Positions 17,025-27,186 are shown, counted from the stretch's first letter. The stretch is 64,000 bases of DNA from Mycolicibacterium sp. P9-64 (GCF_008329605.1 NZ_NPKO01000002.1:186001-250000), one strand, 5' to 3'. Notes: generated from the letters alone by a model not told the origin. Numbers and translations: made by a program.

Positions 17025-17681
17025 TCAGCTCTCGACGAACACGACATTGTCCCCCAGCGGGTTCCGCGGCACGCGTAGCGAATTGCCGCCGAAGTCCGGG
17101 TCGGGATAGCCGACGGCAAGCCCGCACAGAATGCGCATCTCCTCACCGATGCCCAGCTGTTCGCGAATCGTCTCGGGGTAGCCGGCGATGGACACCTGCA
17201 CACACGTCCCGAGACCCCGCGCGGTCAGCCCGAGCAGCAGTGTCTGCAGGAACAGCCCGACGCCGATGGCGTCGACGTAATCCAAGTCGCGGTGCATGCA
17301 CACGATGCCTGCCAAGGGTGCCCGGAAGAACTCCCAATTGCGGAGCACCGCAATGCGTCTGGCCTCGGCGTCGTGCCGCGCGATGCCCATCGAGCCGTAC
17401 ACGGCGGCGCCGAGATCGCTGCGGGCATGCGAGAACGCCTCGGGCAGTGGCGGCACCTTCGGTGGGGCCGACCGCGCGTCCTCGAGCAGCGCCTCGACCA
17501 GCCGGTCGCGGGCGGGGCCCGACGCGAACACCACGTGCCACGGTTGGACGTTCGAGTTCGACGGTGCATGGATGGCCAGCTCGAGGGCCTCGGTGACGAG
17601 CTCTCTGGGTACGGGCTCGTCGCGCAGGAACATGCGCGACGAGCGGCGGGCCAGGATCGTGTCTTCGAGGTCGTGGGTCAT
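17025..17681 (-). CDS. Nitroreductase family flavoprotein
   Basis: A 218-residue FMN-dependent oxidoreductase starting MTHDLEDTILARRSSRMF. Diagnostic features are the ARRSSRMFLRDEPVP phosphate/FMN-binding start, APSNSNVQPWHVVFASG, GVGLFLQTLLLGLTARGLGTC and the C-terminal ILCGLAVGYPDPDFGGNSLRVPR. Members reduce nitro groups, quinones or enones with NAD(P)H as a dimer. ATG 17681 replaces a longer open frame whose upstream part is not family-like. The substrate is unknown. Confidence 0.9.
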   Translation of the reverse strand: MTHDLEDTILARRSSRMFLRDEPVPRELVTEALELAIHAPSNSNVQPWHVVFASGPARDRLVEALLEDARSAPPKVPPLPEAFSHARSDLGAAVYGSMGIARHDAEARRIAVLRNWEFFRAPLAGIVCMHRDLDYVDAIGVGLFLQTLLLGLTARGLGTCVQVSIAGYPETIREQLGIGEEMRILCGLAVGYPDPDFGGNSLRVPRNPLGDNVVFVES

Positions 17682-17937
17682 CGTGTCCGTTCGCTGGTCG
17701 TCGAGACCCTCCAAGAGCGTCCCCGCACCCTTTGCGTCAACTACCCCAACATGTTCGACGATGAGGAAGGGTAAAGGGACGTGAATCCACGATCTGGTGC
17801 GATGCGCAGTGCGGTGTTGATCCTTGCACTGGGCGCGGTGACGACGGTCGGCTGCACGCGGCGGCTCGCGCCGACGTCGCGGCGGTACTCGCCCGACCCG
17901 ACTACGCTGTTGGCATTCGTCACCCATGGGAGCCGAT

Positions 17938-18207
17938 ATGCGGATCAAGGTATTGCCCTACGTCACCGTCGAGGTCGACGACCGGTTGCGTGGCCGAATC
18001 CGCGCCAGGGTGGAGCGGCTGCGGCTGAACGTCCGGGCGCACCTACTCAGCGCGGCCGATGACGTCGATACCGCTGGCGACAAGGTCCGCGACCTGTGCG
18101 ACGCAGCGGTCACCAAGGTCGACGTCGCCGTGGCCAAGGTCACCGACAAGCTCGAGCCCCCGGCCCAACCCAAGAGCGAGTCCGACGCTCGACTCGAAGC
18201 CAGCTGA
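17938..18207 (+). CDS. Small hypothetical protein, 89 aa
   Basis: Starts MRIKVLPYVTVEVDDRLRGR. GGGAG lies 7 bases before ATG 17938, which is why I prefer it to ATG 17926. The protein is a single amphipathic unit with alternating charged helices (RVERLRLNVRAHLLSAADDV, DLCDAAVTKVDVAVAKVTDK) and an acidic/basic tail. It probably forms a helical or coiled-coil structure. No signal peptide, membrane segment or known domain is visible. It precedes the DMT transporter by 77 bases on the same strand. Confidence 0.6.
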   Translation: MRIKVLPYVTVEVDDRLRGRIRARVERLRLNVRAHLLSAADDVDTAGDKVRDLCDAAVTKVDVAVAKVTDKLEPPAQPKSESDARLEAS

Positions 18208-18284
18208 CGACACCTCTACGTTGGTAGGTAGAGCAGGTTCCACCACGGCCCTGCCGCATAGCAGTTGAAGGGATATCGAGGACG

Positions 18285-19178
18285 TTGGTGGCCCAGGGGC
18301 TGGTCGTCGTCTTCGCGCTGTGCGCTGCCGTGTTCATGGCCATCGGCATCGTCGTTCGCCAGCGCGCCACCTTGGACGTGCCGTCCGACCAGGGCGTCAG
18401 CGCCGTCATGTTCACCACGCTGCTGCGCCGCCCGCTTTGGTGGGCTGGCACCGCCGCGGCGGTCGCCGGATACGGCTTCCAAGCGCTCGCCCTGATCAAG
18501 GGCTCGCTGATCCTCGTCCAGCCGTTGCTGGTGTCTGCGCTGCTGTTCGCGCTGCCGATGAGTGCGCGGCTGGCCGGCCGTCGCGTCACCCGCGGCGAAT
18601 GGCTGTGGGCCGGTCTGCTGACCATCGGGCTGGCGGTGTTCGTGCTGCTCGCCCGCCCCGGGCCGCGGGAACACACGGCGTCGCCGGCCACCTCGACGAT
18701 CGTTGCCGCGGTCTGCGGCGCGCTCATCGTGACGTGTGTGGTGATGGCCGTGAAGATCGGCGGATGGCAGCGTGCGGTGCTTCTGGCCGTGGCCGTCGGC
18801 GTGCTGTTCGGCGTGGTCGCCGTCGTCACCAAGATCAACATGCACATCCTGGATCAGCGTGGTGTGCTGAGCCTGCTGGCGACGCCAGCGCCGTACGCAC
18901 TGGTGGTGCTCGGCGTCGTCGCAACGTTGTTGCAGCAGTCGGCGTTCCACGCGGGTGCGCTGCACACGTCGGTGCCGACGATGCTGGTGCTCGAACCCGT
19001 CGTGGCCGTGGTGCTCGGCGCACTGCTTCTCGGCGAGGAGTTCGACACCAGCGGATACGAGGCCATCGCGCTCGCCATCGCCGTCGGGGCGATGACGGCG
19101 GCCACCGTCGCGCTGGGCCGTGACGAGGGGGCCTACGAGGCCGAGCTCGAGATCAAGGCCGCACGCCGCGCGGCGTGA
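18285..19178 (+). CDS. DMT superfamily (EamA/NIPA-like) transporter
   Basis: A 297-residue protein with about nine to ten membrane helices in two EamA-like halves (FALCAAVFMAIGIVVRQRAT start; later VPTMLVLEPVVAVVLGALLLGEEF, the characteristic end motif). Such mycobacterial proteins are annotated as DMT or NIPA-type transporters; magnesium or metabolite export has been proposed for relatives, but the substrate cannot be deduced. The start is TTG 18285 or GTG 18288; ribosome binding site AAGGGAT lies further upstream. Three tandem repeat units follow the stop codon. Confidence 0.85.
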   Translation: MVAQGLVVVFALCAAVFMAIGIVVRQRATLDVPSDQGVSAVMFTTLLRRPLWWAGTAAAVAGYGFQALALIKGSLILVQPLLVSALLFALPMSARLAGRRVTRGEWLWAGLLTIGLAVFVLLARPGPREHTASPATSTIVAAVCGALIVTCVVMAVKIGGWQRAVLLAVAVGVLFGVVAVVTKINMHILDQRGVLSLLATPAPYALVVLGVVATLLQQSAFHAGALHTSVPTMLVLEPVVAVVLGALLLGEEFDTSGYEAIALAIAVGAMTAATVALGRDEGAYEAELEIKAARRAA

Positions 19179-19182
19179 AGGT

Positions 19183-19276
19183 CACACCGCGGGGCGAGCG
19201 ACGGGGAATGACACGCCGCGGGCGAGCGAAGCGACGGGGAATGACACGCCGCGGGCGAGCGAAGCGACGGGGAATC
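19183..19276. repeat. Tandem array of ~33-bp GAGCGAAGCGACGGGGAATGA units
   Basis: Between the DMT gene and the convergent methyltransferase lie three adjacent units. The first is a 28-base variant (19183-19210); two 33-base units (19211-19243 and 19244-19276) read ACACGCCGCGGGCGAGCGAA followed by GCGACGGGGAAT. Only the last base differs between the two full units. The core also occurs elsewhere in the window. Confidence 0.85.
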
Positions 19277-19290
19277 ACGCAGCGATCAGG

Positions 19291-20214
19291 TCAGCGCTTC
19301 GACGTGTAGTAGATGACACCGCCCATGGTTGGCTGGTTGTCCTCGACCTGCGGTACTGGCGCAAATCCGTTGGCCGCCAACAGGTCGTTCATCGGAGTGC
19401 CCACCGACTGCCAGCCGCGGGCATCCAGGTACTCGCCGACCTCGTGGCGCTCACCCTGGTACCCCAGCTCGGAGAAGTCGACGTCCAAACCGTGCTCACG
19501 CCACTTGTCGCTGGCTTCCCGCATCTTCTCCCTTGCCGCGTCGAAGTCGACGCTGCCGATGTTCGGCACGGCCTCCGAGCCCAGCCGGCTACCCGGCGCG
19601 CTCAGCGCGGTGACGGTGTCCAGCAGTCGGTCCTGCGCCTCGGGCGGCAGATAGCCGAACAGTCCCTCGGCGATCCACGCCGACGGCTTGGAGGGGTCGA
19701 AACCCGCCGCCAGCAGCGCGGTCCGCCAGTCCTCGCGCAGATCGATCGCGACCGTCCGGACGGTGGCCTTCGGCGTGGCGCCGAGGCCTTCCAGCGTCGT
19801 CGTCTTGAACTCGATGACCTCGGGCTGATCGATCTCGAACACCGTCGTGCCCGCGGGCCAGTCCAGCCGGTAGGCACGCGCGTCGAGACCGGACGCCAGG
19901 ATCACGGCCTGGCGGACGCCCGCCTCGGCGGCCTCGGAGAAGAAGGCGTCGAAGTACCGGGTGCGGGCCGCCATCGCGGCGGGCATCTGTGACAGTCCCC
20001 AGCCGGCGCCCGCGACCTCGAAGTCGTCGACGTTCAGGTCGCCGGTGGCCCATCGTGTGAGGAAGTCCACACCGACGGCGCGCACCAGCGGTTCGGCGAA
20101 CTGGTCGTCGAGCTGATCGTCGTTCGTGGCGACCGCGCGAGCCGCTGCGACCATGGTCGCGGTCACTCCCACGCTGGTGGCCAGGTCCCACGTGTCGTCG
20201 TTGGTACGGGTCAT
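19291..20214 (-). CDS. SAM-dependent methyltransferase, TIGR00027 family
   Basis: A 307-residue protein starting [20 protein letters not shown]. It shows the signatures of this mycobacterium-expanded family: the [14 protein letters not shown] start, an acidic [13 protein letters not shown] segment, [12 protein letters not shown], the SAM loop [16 protein letters not shown] and [12 protein letters not shown], then [15 protein letters not shown]. Some family members have been linked to methylation of lipids or polyketide products; the target here is unknown. It is divergent from the carboxylic acid reductase gene, with 195 bases between the starts. Confidence 0.93.
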   Translation of the reverse strand: MTRTNDDTWDLATSVGVTATMVAAARAVATNDDQLDDQFAEPLVRAVGVDFLTRWATGDLNVDDFEVAGAGWGLSQMPAAMAARTRYFDAFFSEAAEAGVRQAVILASGLDARAYRLDWPAGTTVFEIDQPEVIEFKTTTLEGLGATPKATVRTVAIDLREDWRTALLAAGFDPSKPSAWIAEGLFGYLPPEAQDRLLDTVTALSAPGSRLGSEAVPNIGSVDFDAAREKMREASDKWREHGLDVDFSELGYQGERHEVGEYLDARGWQSVGTPMNDLLAANGFAPVPQVEDNQPTMGGVIYYTSKR

Positions 20215-20409
20215 CGTCTGCCTTTCGTAGTTACTTAGCCGCCGTAACGAACGGCGTGGTGCGTGTGTTCCCTCACAGGAAACTGCCAGGTCAACCGTTT
20301 GGGGCATATCTTTAGTTTTGCTAACGTTGTGTCGGCTAGGTGAGGTGGCGAAGCCTCCCATCCACGACTTCCAATGCACGGCTTTCACAGCAATACGTAG
20401 AGGACCCCC

Positions 20410-23400
20410 ATGTCTACCGATACTCGCGAAGCGCGCCTCGAGCGCCGCATCGCCGATCTGTACGCCACCGACGAAGAGTTCGCCGCCGCCAAGCCCGACC
20501 AAGCCGTCAGCGCCGCAGCCGCGAAACCGGGGCTGCGTCTGCCCGACGTCGTTCGCACCGTCCTCGAGGGTTACGCCGAGCGGCCCGCCCTTGGCCAGCG
20601 GGCAGTCGAGTACGTCACCGACGCTACCGGCCGCACCTCGGCCCAACTCCTGCCGCGCTTCGACACCGTTAGCTACGGCCGGCTGTGGGAGCGGGTCCAG
20701 GCGTTCGGCGCCGCCCTGCGCGACGACCCGATCCGGCCCGGCGACCGCGTCGCCATCCTCGGTTTCACCAGCGTCGACTACACCGTCATCGACATCGCAC
20801 TCACCCAACTCGGCGCGGTATCCGTGCCGCTGCAGACCAGCGCACCCCAGGCCCAGTTGCAGCCGATCATCGCCGAGACCGAGCCGGTGCTGATCGCGTC
20901 GAGCATCGACTACGTCGACGATGCGGTCGAGCTGATCCTCGGCGGGCAGGAGCCCCCGGCGCGGCTGGTGGTGTTCGACTTCCAGTCGGCGATCGACGAT
21001 CAGCGCGACGCACTCGACGCGGCCAAGGCCCGTCTGGCAGCCACGTCGGTGATCGTCGAGACGCTCGGCGACGTGCTGACCCGCGGGCGTGACCTGCCCG
21101 CCCCGCGCGGTGTCGTCGGCGATGGCGAGGATCCGCTGGCCCTGCTGATCTACACCTCCGGTAGCACCGGTGCGCCCAAGGGCGCGATGTACCCGGAGGA
21201 GAAGGTCGCCAACATGTGGAAGGCGGCGGCAAACACCCACTGGGACGAGAACCAGGGCGTCGTGCCAGGCATCGTCCTTGCCTTCCTGCCGATGAGCCAC
21301 GTGATGGGCCGCGGTGTCCTCTACGGCGCGCTGTCGTCCGGAGGCACCGTCTACTTCGCCGCCCGCAGCGACCTGTCCACGTTCCTCGAGGACCTGGCGA
21401 TGGCCAGGCCCACCCAGCTCAACTACGTGCCGCGCATCTGGGACATGCTCTATCAGGAGTACGTCAGCGAGGTCGACCGGCGCGGCGTGGTGGATGCAGC
21501 AGGTGAAGAAGAGGTCATGGTCGACCTGCGTCAAAGCCTGCTCGGCGGCCGCTACGTCACCGCGTTCACCGGCTCGGCGCCCATCTCGCCAGAGCTGAAG
21601 ACATGGGTCGAGACGTTCCTCGACATGCACCTCGGCGAGGGCTACGGCTCGACCGAGGCAGGCGCCGTGTTCGTCGACGGCCAGATCCGGCGCCCACCGG
21701 TGATCGACTACAAGCTGGTCGACGTCCCCGAGCTCGGCTACTTCGGCACCGACGTACCGCACCCCCGCGGCGAGTTGCTGGTCAAGTCCGACCAGCTGTT
21801 CCCCGGCTACTACAAGCGTCCCGAGGTCACCGCCGAGGTGTTCGACGCCGACGGCTACTACCGGACCGGCGACGTCGTCGCCGAGCTCGGCCCCGACCAG
21901 GTGAAGTACGTGGACCGGCGCAACAACGTGCTCAAGCTCTCGCAGGGTGAGTTCGTCACCGTGTCGAAGCTCGAGGCGGCGTTCGGCGTCAGCCCTCTGA
22001 TCAACCAGATCTACGTCTACGGCAACAGCGCACGGCCCTATCTTCTGGCCGTCGTCGTGCCGAGCGAGGACGCCCTGTCGCGCTACTCGGCCGACGAGTT
22101 GAAGCCCGCCATCAGTGCATCGCTGAAGGAAGCGGCGCGCACGTCGGATCTGCAGTCGTACGAAGTTCCTCGGGATTTCTTGATCGAGACAACGCCGTTC
22201 ACCCTCGAGAACGGTCTACTGACCGGCATCAGGAAGCTGGCGTGGCCGCGACTCAAGGAGCGTTACGGCCAGCAGCTCGAGCAGCTCTACGTCGATCTGG
22301 CCGACGGCCAGGCCGGCGAGCTGCGGGCGCTGCGGCAGGGCGGCGCCGACCGTCCCGTCCTCGACACCGTCAGCAGGGCCGCGACCGCGCTGCTCGGTGC
22401 TGCCGCAGCGGACGTGCAGCCCGACGCGCAGTTCACCGATCTCGGTGGAGACTCGTTGTCGGCGTTGACGTTCGCCAACCTGCTGCACGAGATCTTCGGC
22501 GTCGACGTCCCCGTCGGCGTGATCGTCAGCCCGGCATCCGACCTGGCCGCCATCGCTGCGTTCATCGAGGCGGAGCGGGCAGGCGGCAGCAAGCGGCCGA
22601 CGTTCGCGTCCATTCACGGCCGCGACGCGACCGAGGCGCACGCAAGCGATCTGACGCTGGACAAGTTCATCGACGCGCAAACCCTCTCCGCGGCAACGAC
22701 ACTGCCCGGTCCCGCCTCCGAGATCAGGACGGTGTTGCTCACCGGCGCCACCGGCTTCCTCGGCCGCTACCTGGCCCTGGAGTGGCTCGAGCGGATGGAC
22801 CTCGTCGACGGCAAGGTGATCTGCCTGGTGCGCGCCAAGAGCGACGACGAGGCGCGCGCCCGTCTGGACGCGACGTTCGACAGCGGCGACCCGAAACTGC
22901 TTGCGCACTATCGCGGTTTGGCCGCCGAGCACCTCGAAGTCCTGGCTGGCGACAAGGGTGAGGCCAACCTCGGCCTCGACGATGCGACGTGGCAACGACT
23001 GGCCGACACCGTCGACCTGATCGTCGACCCCGCCGCATTGGTCAACCACGTGCTGCCCTACAGCCAGCTGTTCGGACCGAACGTGGTCGGAACGGCGGAG
23101 CTGATCCGCATCGCTTTGACCTCCAAGATCAAGCCGTTCGTCTACGTGTCCACGATCGCCGTCGGCGCGGGCATCAACCCCGCTGACAACACCGAGGACG
23201 CCGACGTCCGCGTCGTCAGCGCGACGCGCACGGTCGACGACAGCTACGCCAACGGTTACGGCAATAGCAAGTGGGGCGGCGAAGTCCTTCTGCGCGAAGC
23301 GAATCAGCAGTTCGGCCTGCCTGCGTCGGTGTTCCGCTGCGACATGATCCTCGCCGACACCACCTACGCGGGGCAGCTCAACCTGCCGGACATGTTCACC

Positions 23401-23952
23401 AGGATGATGCTCAGCCTGGTGGCGACGGGTGTGGCGCCGTACTCGTTCTACGACCTGGGTGCCGACGGCAAGCGGCAGCGGGCGCACTACGACGGCCTGC
23501 CCGTCGAGTTCATCGCGGAGGCCATCTCGACGCTGGGCGTCAACTTCGGAGGGCAGGAGCGAAGCGACCCGGGAAATGATCGGGCCGAGGGCTTCGAGAC
23601 CTACCACGTGATGAACCCGTACGACGACGGCATCGGGATGGATGAATTCGTCGACTGGCTGGTCGAAGCCGGCCACCCGATCCGTCGCATCGACTCCTAC
23701 GCTGACTGGCTGACCCGGTTCGAGACCTCGCTGCGGGCACTGCCCGAGAAGCAGCGGGCCGCGTCGCTGCTTCCGCTGCTGCACAACTACCAGTCGCCGG
23801 ATCACCCGTTCAACGGGTCCATCGCGCCGACCGACCGGTTCCGTGCTGCGGTGCAGGAGGCCAAGATTGGGCCCGATAAGGACATTCCGCACATCTCCGC
23901 GCCGGTGATCGTCAAGTACATCACCGATTTGGAGTTGCTCGGCCTGCTCTGA
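20410..23952 (+). CDS. car: Carboxylic acid reductase (FadD9-like)
   Basis: A 1180-residue multidomain enzyme that reduces carboxylic acids to aldehydes with ATP and NADPH. The adenylation domain (residues ~30-640) has the P-loop [11 protein letters not shown] (near 248) and [12 protein letters not shown] phosphopantetheine carrier domain follows ([14 protein letters not shown], Ser near 681), so a PPTase elsewhere must activate it. The C-terminal reductase is an extended SDR domain with [16 protein letters not shown] (near 778). Full length for the family. Oddity: residues ~1047-1057 ([11 protein letters not shown]) derive from a dispersed repeat core and look like a small insertion in a surface loop. 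Confidence 0.95.
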   Translation: MSTDTREARLERRIADLYATDEEFAAAKPDQAVSAAAAKPGLRLPDVVRTVLEGYAERPALGQRAVEYVTDATGRTSAQLLPRFDTVSYGRLWERVQAFGAALRDDPIRPGDRVAILGFTSVDYTVIDIALTQLGAVSVPLQTSAPQAQLQPIIAETEPVLIASSIDYVDDAVELILGGQEPPARLVVFDFQSAIDDQRDALDAAKARLAATSVIVETLGDVLTRGRDLPAPRGVVGDGEDPLALLIYTSGSTGAPKGAMYPEEKVANMWKAAANTHWDENQGVVPGIVLAFLPMSHVMGRGVLYGALSSGGTVYFAARSDLSTFLEDLAMARPTQLNYVPRIWDMLYQEYVSEVDRRGVVDAAGEEEVMVDLRQSLLGGRYVTAFTGSAPISPELKTWVETFLDMHLGEGYGSTEAGAVFVDGQIRRPPVIDYKLVDVPELGYFGTDVPHPRGELLVKSDQLFPGYYKRPEVTAEVFDADGYYRTGDVVAELGPDQVKYVDRRNNVLKLSQGEFVTVSKLEAAFGVSPLINQIYVYGNSARPYLLAVVVPSEDALSRYSADELKPAISASLKEAARTSDLQSYEVPRDFLIETTPFTLENGLLTGIRKLAWPRLKERYGQQLEQLYVDLADGQAGELRALRQGGADRPVLDTVSRAATALLGAAAADVQPDAQFTDLGGDSLSALTFANLLHEIFGVDVPVGVIVSPASDLAAIAAFIEAERAGGSKRPTFASIHGRDATEAHASDLTLDKFIDAQTLSAATTLPGPASEIRTVLLTGATGFLGRYLALEWLERMDLVDGKVICLVRAKSDDEARARLDATFDSGDPKLLAHYRGLAAEHLEVLAGDKGEANLGLDDATWQRLADTVDLIVDPAALVNHVLPYSQLFGPNVVGTAELIRIALTSKIKPFVYVSTIAVGAGINPADNTEDADVRVVSATRTVDDSYANGYGNSKWGGEVLLREANQQFGLPASVFRCDMILADTTYAGQLNLPDMFTRMMLSLVATGVAPYSFYDLGADGKRQRAHYDGLPVEFIAEAISTLGVNFGGQERSDPGNDRAEGFETYHVMNPYDDGIGMDEFVDWLVEAGHPIRRIDSYADWLTRFETSLRALPEKQRAASLLPLLHNYQSPDHPFNGSIAPTDRFRAAVQEAKIGPDKDIPHISAPVIVKYITDLELLGLL

Positions 23953-23964
23953 GCCTCCGTTGAC

Positions 23965-24013
23965 ATAGCGCTCACGGCGCAGAAGTGCGAGAAGCACGCG
24001 CCGTGGGCGCTAT
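23965..24013. terminator. Long hairpin between car and the EF-G-like gene
   Basis: ATAGCGCTCACGGCGC (23965-23980) pairs with GCGCCGTGGGCGCTAT (23998-24013) with one mismatch, and pairing continues outward with one further mismatch. The 17-base loop contains AAGTGCGAGAAGCAC, itself partly self-complementary. It lies between convergent genes and overlaps the last codon of the minus-strand gene, so it probably works as a bidirectional terminator. Confidence 0.6.
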
Positions 24014-26100
24014 CTCAACGCCAAGATCTTGGCGGCGGCTGACTCTGGCATGGGCTCGTAGCAGGCGAAGGAGCGGGTGAACGAGCCCGCGCCGTGTGAC
24101 AGCGCGCGCAGATCGATGGCGTAGCGGATCAGCTCGACCTCGGGGATCTCGGCGTTCACGACGGTGCGGTCGTCGTCGCCGGCCTCGGTGCCAAGCACAC
24201 GGCCGCGGCGGCTGGACAGATCGCTCATCACGGCGCCGACCAGAGCGTCGGGGATCACCACCGATACCGCGTGTACGGGTTCGAGCAGATTCACCGTCGT
24301 CGCTGCGGCGGCCTCCCGCAGCGCCAGCCCACCGGCGGACTGGAACGCGTAGTCCGACGAGTCCACGCTGTGCGCCTTTCCGTCGAGCAGCGTGACCCGG
24401 ATGTCGACCACCGGATAGCCGGCGCCGACGCCCTTCTCCATCTGCGCCCGCACGCCCTTCTCCACGCTCGGGATGAACTGCCGGGGTACCGCGCCGCCCA
24501 CCACCTTGTCGACGAACTCGAACCCGGATCCCTGCGGCAGCGGTGCCACCTCGATGTCGCAGACGGCGTACTGGCCGTGGCCGCCGGACTGCTTGACGTG
24601 TCTGCCATGCCCCTTGGCGGTACCACCGAACGTCTCCCGCAACGGGATTCGCACGTCCACCGTGTCGACGGAGACGCCGTAGCGCTTGGCCAGCCCGTCG
24701 AGCACCACCCCGGCATGCGCCTCGCCCATGCACCACAGCACGATCTGGTGCGTCTCGGGATTCTGTTCGATCCGCAGTGCCGGGTCTTCGGCACCGAGGC
24801 GTTGCAAACCGACCGCCAACTTGTCCTCGTCGGTCTTGGCGTGCGGCTGCACGGCCACGGGAAGGAGCGGTTCCGGCATGGTCCACGGCTTGAGGACCAG
24901 GGGACTTTCCTTGTCCGACAGCGTGTCTCCGGTCTCGGCGTGGCTGAGCCTGCCGATGGCGCAGATGTCGCCCGCCACTGCCGACCCCGCGACGCGCTGG
25001 CGCTTGCCGAGCGGGAACGACAACGCGCCGATCCGATCGTCTTCGTCGTGATCGCCACCGGTGGTGCGGCCGGGCGACGACCCGAAGAACGACGTGAAGT
25101 GGCCCGACACGTGCACGGCCGTGTCGGGTCTGATGGTGCCTGAGAACACCCTGACCAAACTGACCCTGCCGACATAGGGATCCGACGTCGTCTTCACCAC
25201 CTCGGCGAGCAGTGGGCCGGACGGATCGCAGGGCGGCGACGCGCGCACCGCGCCGGCAGGGGTGAACACCTCCGGTGTCGGATGCTCTGGGGGAGAGGGG
25301 AATCCGGTGACGATGACGTCCAACAACTCCGCCGTACCCACACCGCTGGAACTGCACACCGGGATTACCGGAAAGAACGACGCCTTCGCGATGGCCTTCT
25401 CGAGGTCGTCGTTCAGCAGAGACGTCTCGACGTCCTCACCGCCGAGGTAGCGCTCCATCAGCGTCTCGTCCTCGGACTCCTCGATGATGCCCTCGATCAG
25501 GGTGCCACGCAGCTCGGCAACCCCGTCGTCAGTAGCGGACAACAGCCCCACCACACAACCCTCGCCGGGCACGCAAAGAGGAACGACGTTGTCGCCGAAA
25601 GCGTTCCGCGCCGCCGCCACTGCGCCCGCGAAGTCGGCGCGCGCATGGTCGAGCTTGGTGATCACCACCGCGCGTGGCATGTCGACCCTGCTGCACTCCA
25701 GCCACAGCGATCTGGTGGGCTCGTCGACGCCCTCGTTGGCGGCGATCACGAACAGAGCGCAGTCCGCTGCGCGCAGCCCCGCCCGCAACTCACCGACGAA
25801 GTCGGCGTAGCCGGGTGTGTCGATCAGGTTGACCTTCACACCACGGTGTGACAGCGATGCCAAGGCCAGGCCGACCGATCGCTGCTGCTCGATCTCGGCC
25901 TCGTCGCAGTCGCACACCGTGGTGCCCTCGGCGATGGATCCGGGCCTGGTCAGTACCCGGGTAGCGACCAGCAGGGCTTCGACGAGCGTGGTCTTGCCGC
26001 CGCCGGATGGCCCGACCAGCACCACGTTGCGGATGGCAGCCGGAGCGTCCGCAGTGGGTGCGGCACCGTTGATCTGGGTTGTGTTCGTCTTGTCTGCCAT
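24010..26100 (-). CDS. fusA2: Elongation factor G-like GTPase (EF-G2)
   Basis: A 696-residue translational GTPase paralogue. G1 is LVGPSGGGKTTLVEAL, the DxxG motif is in NLIDTPGYADFVGE, and G4 is VVITKLDHARADF (TKLD instead of the NKxD of true EF-G). The later EF-G domains II-V follow, including GRVSLVRVFSGTI, the domain IV-like GRHVKQSGGHGQYAVCDIE and QRQ-like ends. Similar to M. tuberculosis Rv0120c. A G-loop and a switch region differ from canonical EF-G, so it is unlikely to be the main translocase. It is followed upstream by a perfect hairpin and a secreted-protein gene. Confidence 0.93.
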   Translation of the reverse strand: MADKTNTTQINGAAPTADAPAAIRNVVLVGPSGGGKTTLVEALLVATRVLTRPGSIAEGTTVCDCDEAEIEQQRSVGLALASLSHRGVKVNLIDTPGYADFVGELRAGLRAADCALFVIAANEGVDEPTRSLWLECSRVDMPRAVVITKLDHARADFAGAVAAARNAFGDNVVPLCVPGEGCVVGLLSATDDGVAELRGTLIEGIIEESEDETLMERYLGGEDVETSLLNDDLEKAIAKASFFPVIPVCSSSGVGTAELLDVIVTGFPSPPEHPTPEVFTPAGAVRASPPCDPSGPLLAEVVKTTSDPYVGRVSLVRVFSGTIRPDTAVHVSGHFTSFFGSSPGRTTGGDHDEDDRIGALSFPLGKRQRVAGSAVAGDICAIGRLSHAETGDTLSDKESPLVLKPWTMPEPLLPVAVQPHAKTDEDKLAVGLQRLGAEDPALRIEQNPETHQIVLWCMGEAHAGVVLDGLAKRYGVSVDTVDVRIPLRETFGGTAKGHGRHVKQSGGHGQYAVCDIEVAPLPQGSGFEFVDKVVGGAVPRQFIPSVEKGVRAQMEKGVGAGYPVVDIRVTLLDGKAHSVDSSDYAFQSAGGLALREAAAATTVNLLEPVHAVSVVIPDALVGAVMSDLSSRRGRVLGTEAGDDDRTVVNAEIPEVELIRYAIDLRALSHGAGSFTRSFACYEPMPESAAAKILALR

Positions 26101-26172
26101 GACGTCCCCTCAGGCCCGATCGATCCACCATTCACCAAGACGGGGGACGGGCACAAGGGTCGCCAGACACGA

Positions 26173-26208
26173 AAGAGGGGCACCCCCGGTTTCGGGGGTG
26201 CCCCTCTT
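26173..26208. terminator. Strong perfect hairpin terminator
   Basis: A 16-bp perfect inverted repeat (AAGAGGGGCACCCCCG / CGGGGGTGCCCCTCTT) with a GTTT loop, located just after the end of the 99-aa secreted-protein gene on the minus strand and upstream of the EF-G-like gene. No strong T-tract follows. Confidence 0.8.
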
Positions 26209-26220
26209 CGATGCTGAGAG

Positions 26221-26520
26221 TTACTTCACGTCTACGTAGACGGTCTTGTCGGTCACCGTGGTCAGCAGGTCGTCTCCGGGATTTCCGGAGTCGGTGCGGC
26301 TGAAGGTCTGGCCCGGACGGACCGAGACGACGGACGCTTGCTCGAGCGGTGTGTTGCCGACGTGATTCACGATCACGTTGTAACCCTGCGCCTGGAGCTT
26401 GCTAATGGTGTCCTGGGCGTTGCCGGGTCCGCTCGGTGCGGCGGCAGCGGGCGCTGCGAGCCCGAGCACGGCCGCCACCAGACCGCTGGCGACGATGGTG
26501 GCAAATCCAAGGTTCTGCAT
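26221..26520 (-). CDS. Small secreted protein, 99 aa
   Basis: The N-terminal signal peptide (LGFATIVASGLVAAVLGLAA) is cleaved near APAAAA-PS. The mature ~70 residues include NAQDTISKLQAQGYNVIVN and end in TTVTDKTVYVDVK. The DTISKLQAQGYNVIVN segment is typical of small mycobacterial exported proteins that lack cysteines and have no assigned function. ATG 26520 is preceded by a purine-rich AAAGAAAGAAG tract. The strong hairpin terminator follows its stop. The 246-base gap upstream (26521-26766) shows no gene. Confidence 0.75.
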   Translation of the reverse strand: MQNLGFATIVASGLVAAVLGLAAPAAAAPSGPGNAQDTISKLQAQGYNVIVNHVGNTPLEQASVVSVRPGQTFSRTDSGNPGDDLLTTVTDKTVYVDVK

Positions 26521-26766
26521 ACTGCTGACTTCTTTCTTTCCTCTTCATCCGCTCTGGAGCCGTGGTGCCGGTATCGCGGTTCGGATGCTCCCCAACCCCC
26601 TCGAGGTGTCTCGAGCAGGCCTGAATGTACAAACCAACAGGTCAGGGGTTTAATTCCGATGGCAGAAATTTGTCGACGGATGGCAGTAATCACGCTAGGT
26701 GCGAACTCGCTGCCCGCTCGTCCGGCAATCGACCCGGGGTTGGACCGTCGGGGCCCAGCAAACCTG

Positions 26767-27186
26767 TCAAGCCTGCCAGGACGACCAACGCTGCACGTCG
26801 ACGGTGACGACGGGCCCGTCCAATGCAATCCGGTCGTACTGCCGGTATTTGTGGCGCAGCAACGCGTAGCCAGCCGCCATTTCCTCGCCTGTGTCGTGGA
26901 TCTCAGCGACCCCGTCGGCCCGCACCCACCACAATTGCGACCAGTCTTCGTCGTAGTGGTCGACGAGCAGACTCACCCGCGGATTGGCCGCGATGTTGGT
27001 CAGCCGGCGGAGCCGCTGCGTGGATTTCCGCTTGGCGTCGACGGCGGTGTAGATCTTGGCGCCGTCCGCTCCGCGGCTCACTGCGAAGACCACGGGGACG
27101 ACGTGTGGCGCGGAGTCCGAACCGACCGTGGCGAGCACGGCGACGCCCGATGCAGCGAATGCCCCTTGGGCGTCGAAACCGCTCAT
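26767..27186 (-). CDS. F420-type PPOX-fold oxidoreductase (TIGR03668-like)
   Basis: A 139-residue split-barrel protein: [20 protein letters not shown], an internal [20 protein letters not shown] strand-helix, [31 protein letters not shown] and a C-terminal tail ending SSWQA. These features match the TIGR03668 F420-associated subgroup, like Rv0121c, and it lies close to the fusA2-like gene as in M. tuberculosis. The reaction is unknown; relatives reduce substrates with F420H2. Its ATG overlaps the stop of the upstream gene by 4 bases, so the two are coupled. Confidence 0.88.
   Translation of the reverse strand: MSGFDAQGAFAASGVAVLATVGSDSAPHVVPVVFAVSRGADGAKIYTAVDAKRKSTQRLRRLTNIAANPRVSLLVDHYDEDWSQLWWVRADGVAEIHDTGEEMAAGYALLRHKYRQYDRIALDGPVVTVDVQRWSSWQA

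Noticed and set aside
17781-18062. Open frame with a hydrophobic start and GC at a lipobox-like position (AVLILALGAVTTVGC)
   Set aside because: The downstream part is arginine-rich and overlaps the better-supported gene at 17938 in another frame; the lipobox is poor. A short lipoprotein is possible but not supported.
18208-18284. Leader before the DMT transporter with a GTAGGTAGAGCAGG stretch resembling part of an M-box riboswitch
   Set aside because: The other conserved M-box segments are absent and no consistent stem set was found.
20318-20893. Long open frames in other frames around the start of car, and similar long antisense frames over car, treS, metE and the EF-G-like gene
   Set aside because: High-GC third positions keep shadow frames open; their composition (Arg/Ala/Pro-rich) and lack of motifs mark them as artefacts.
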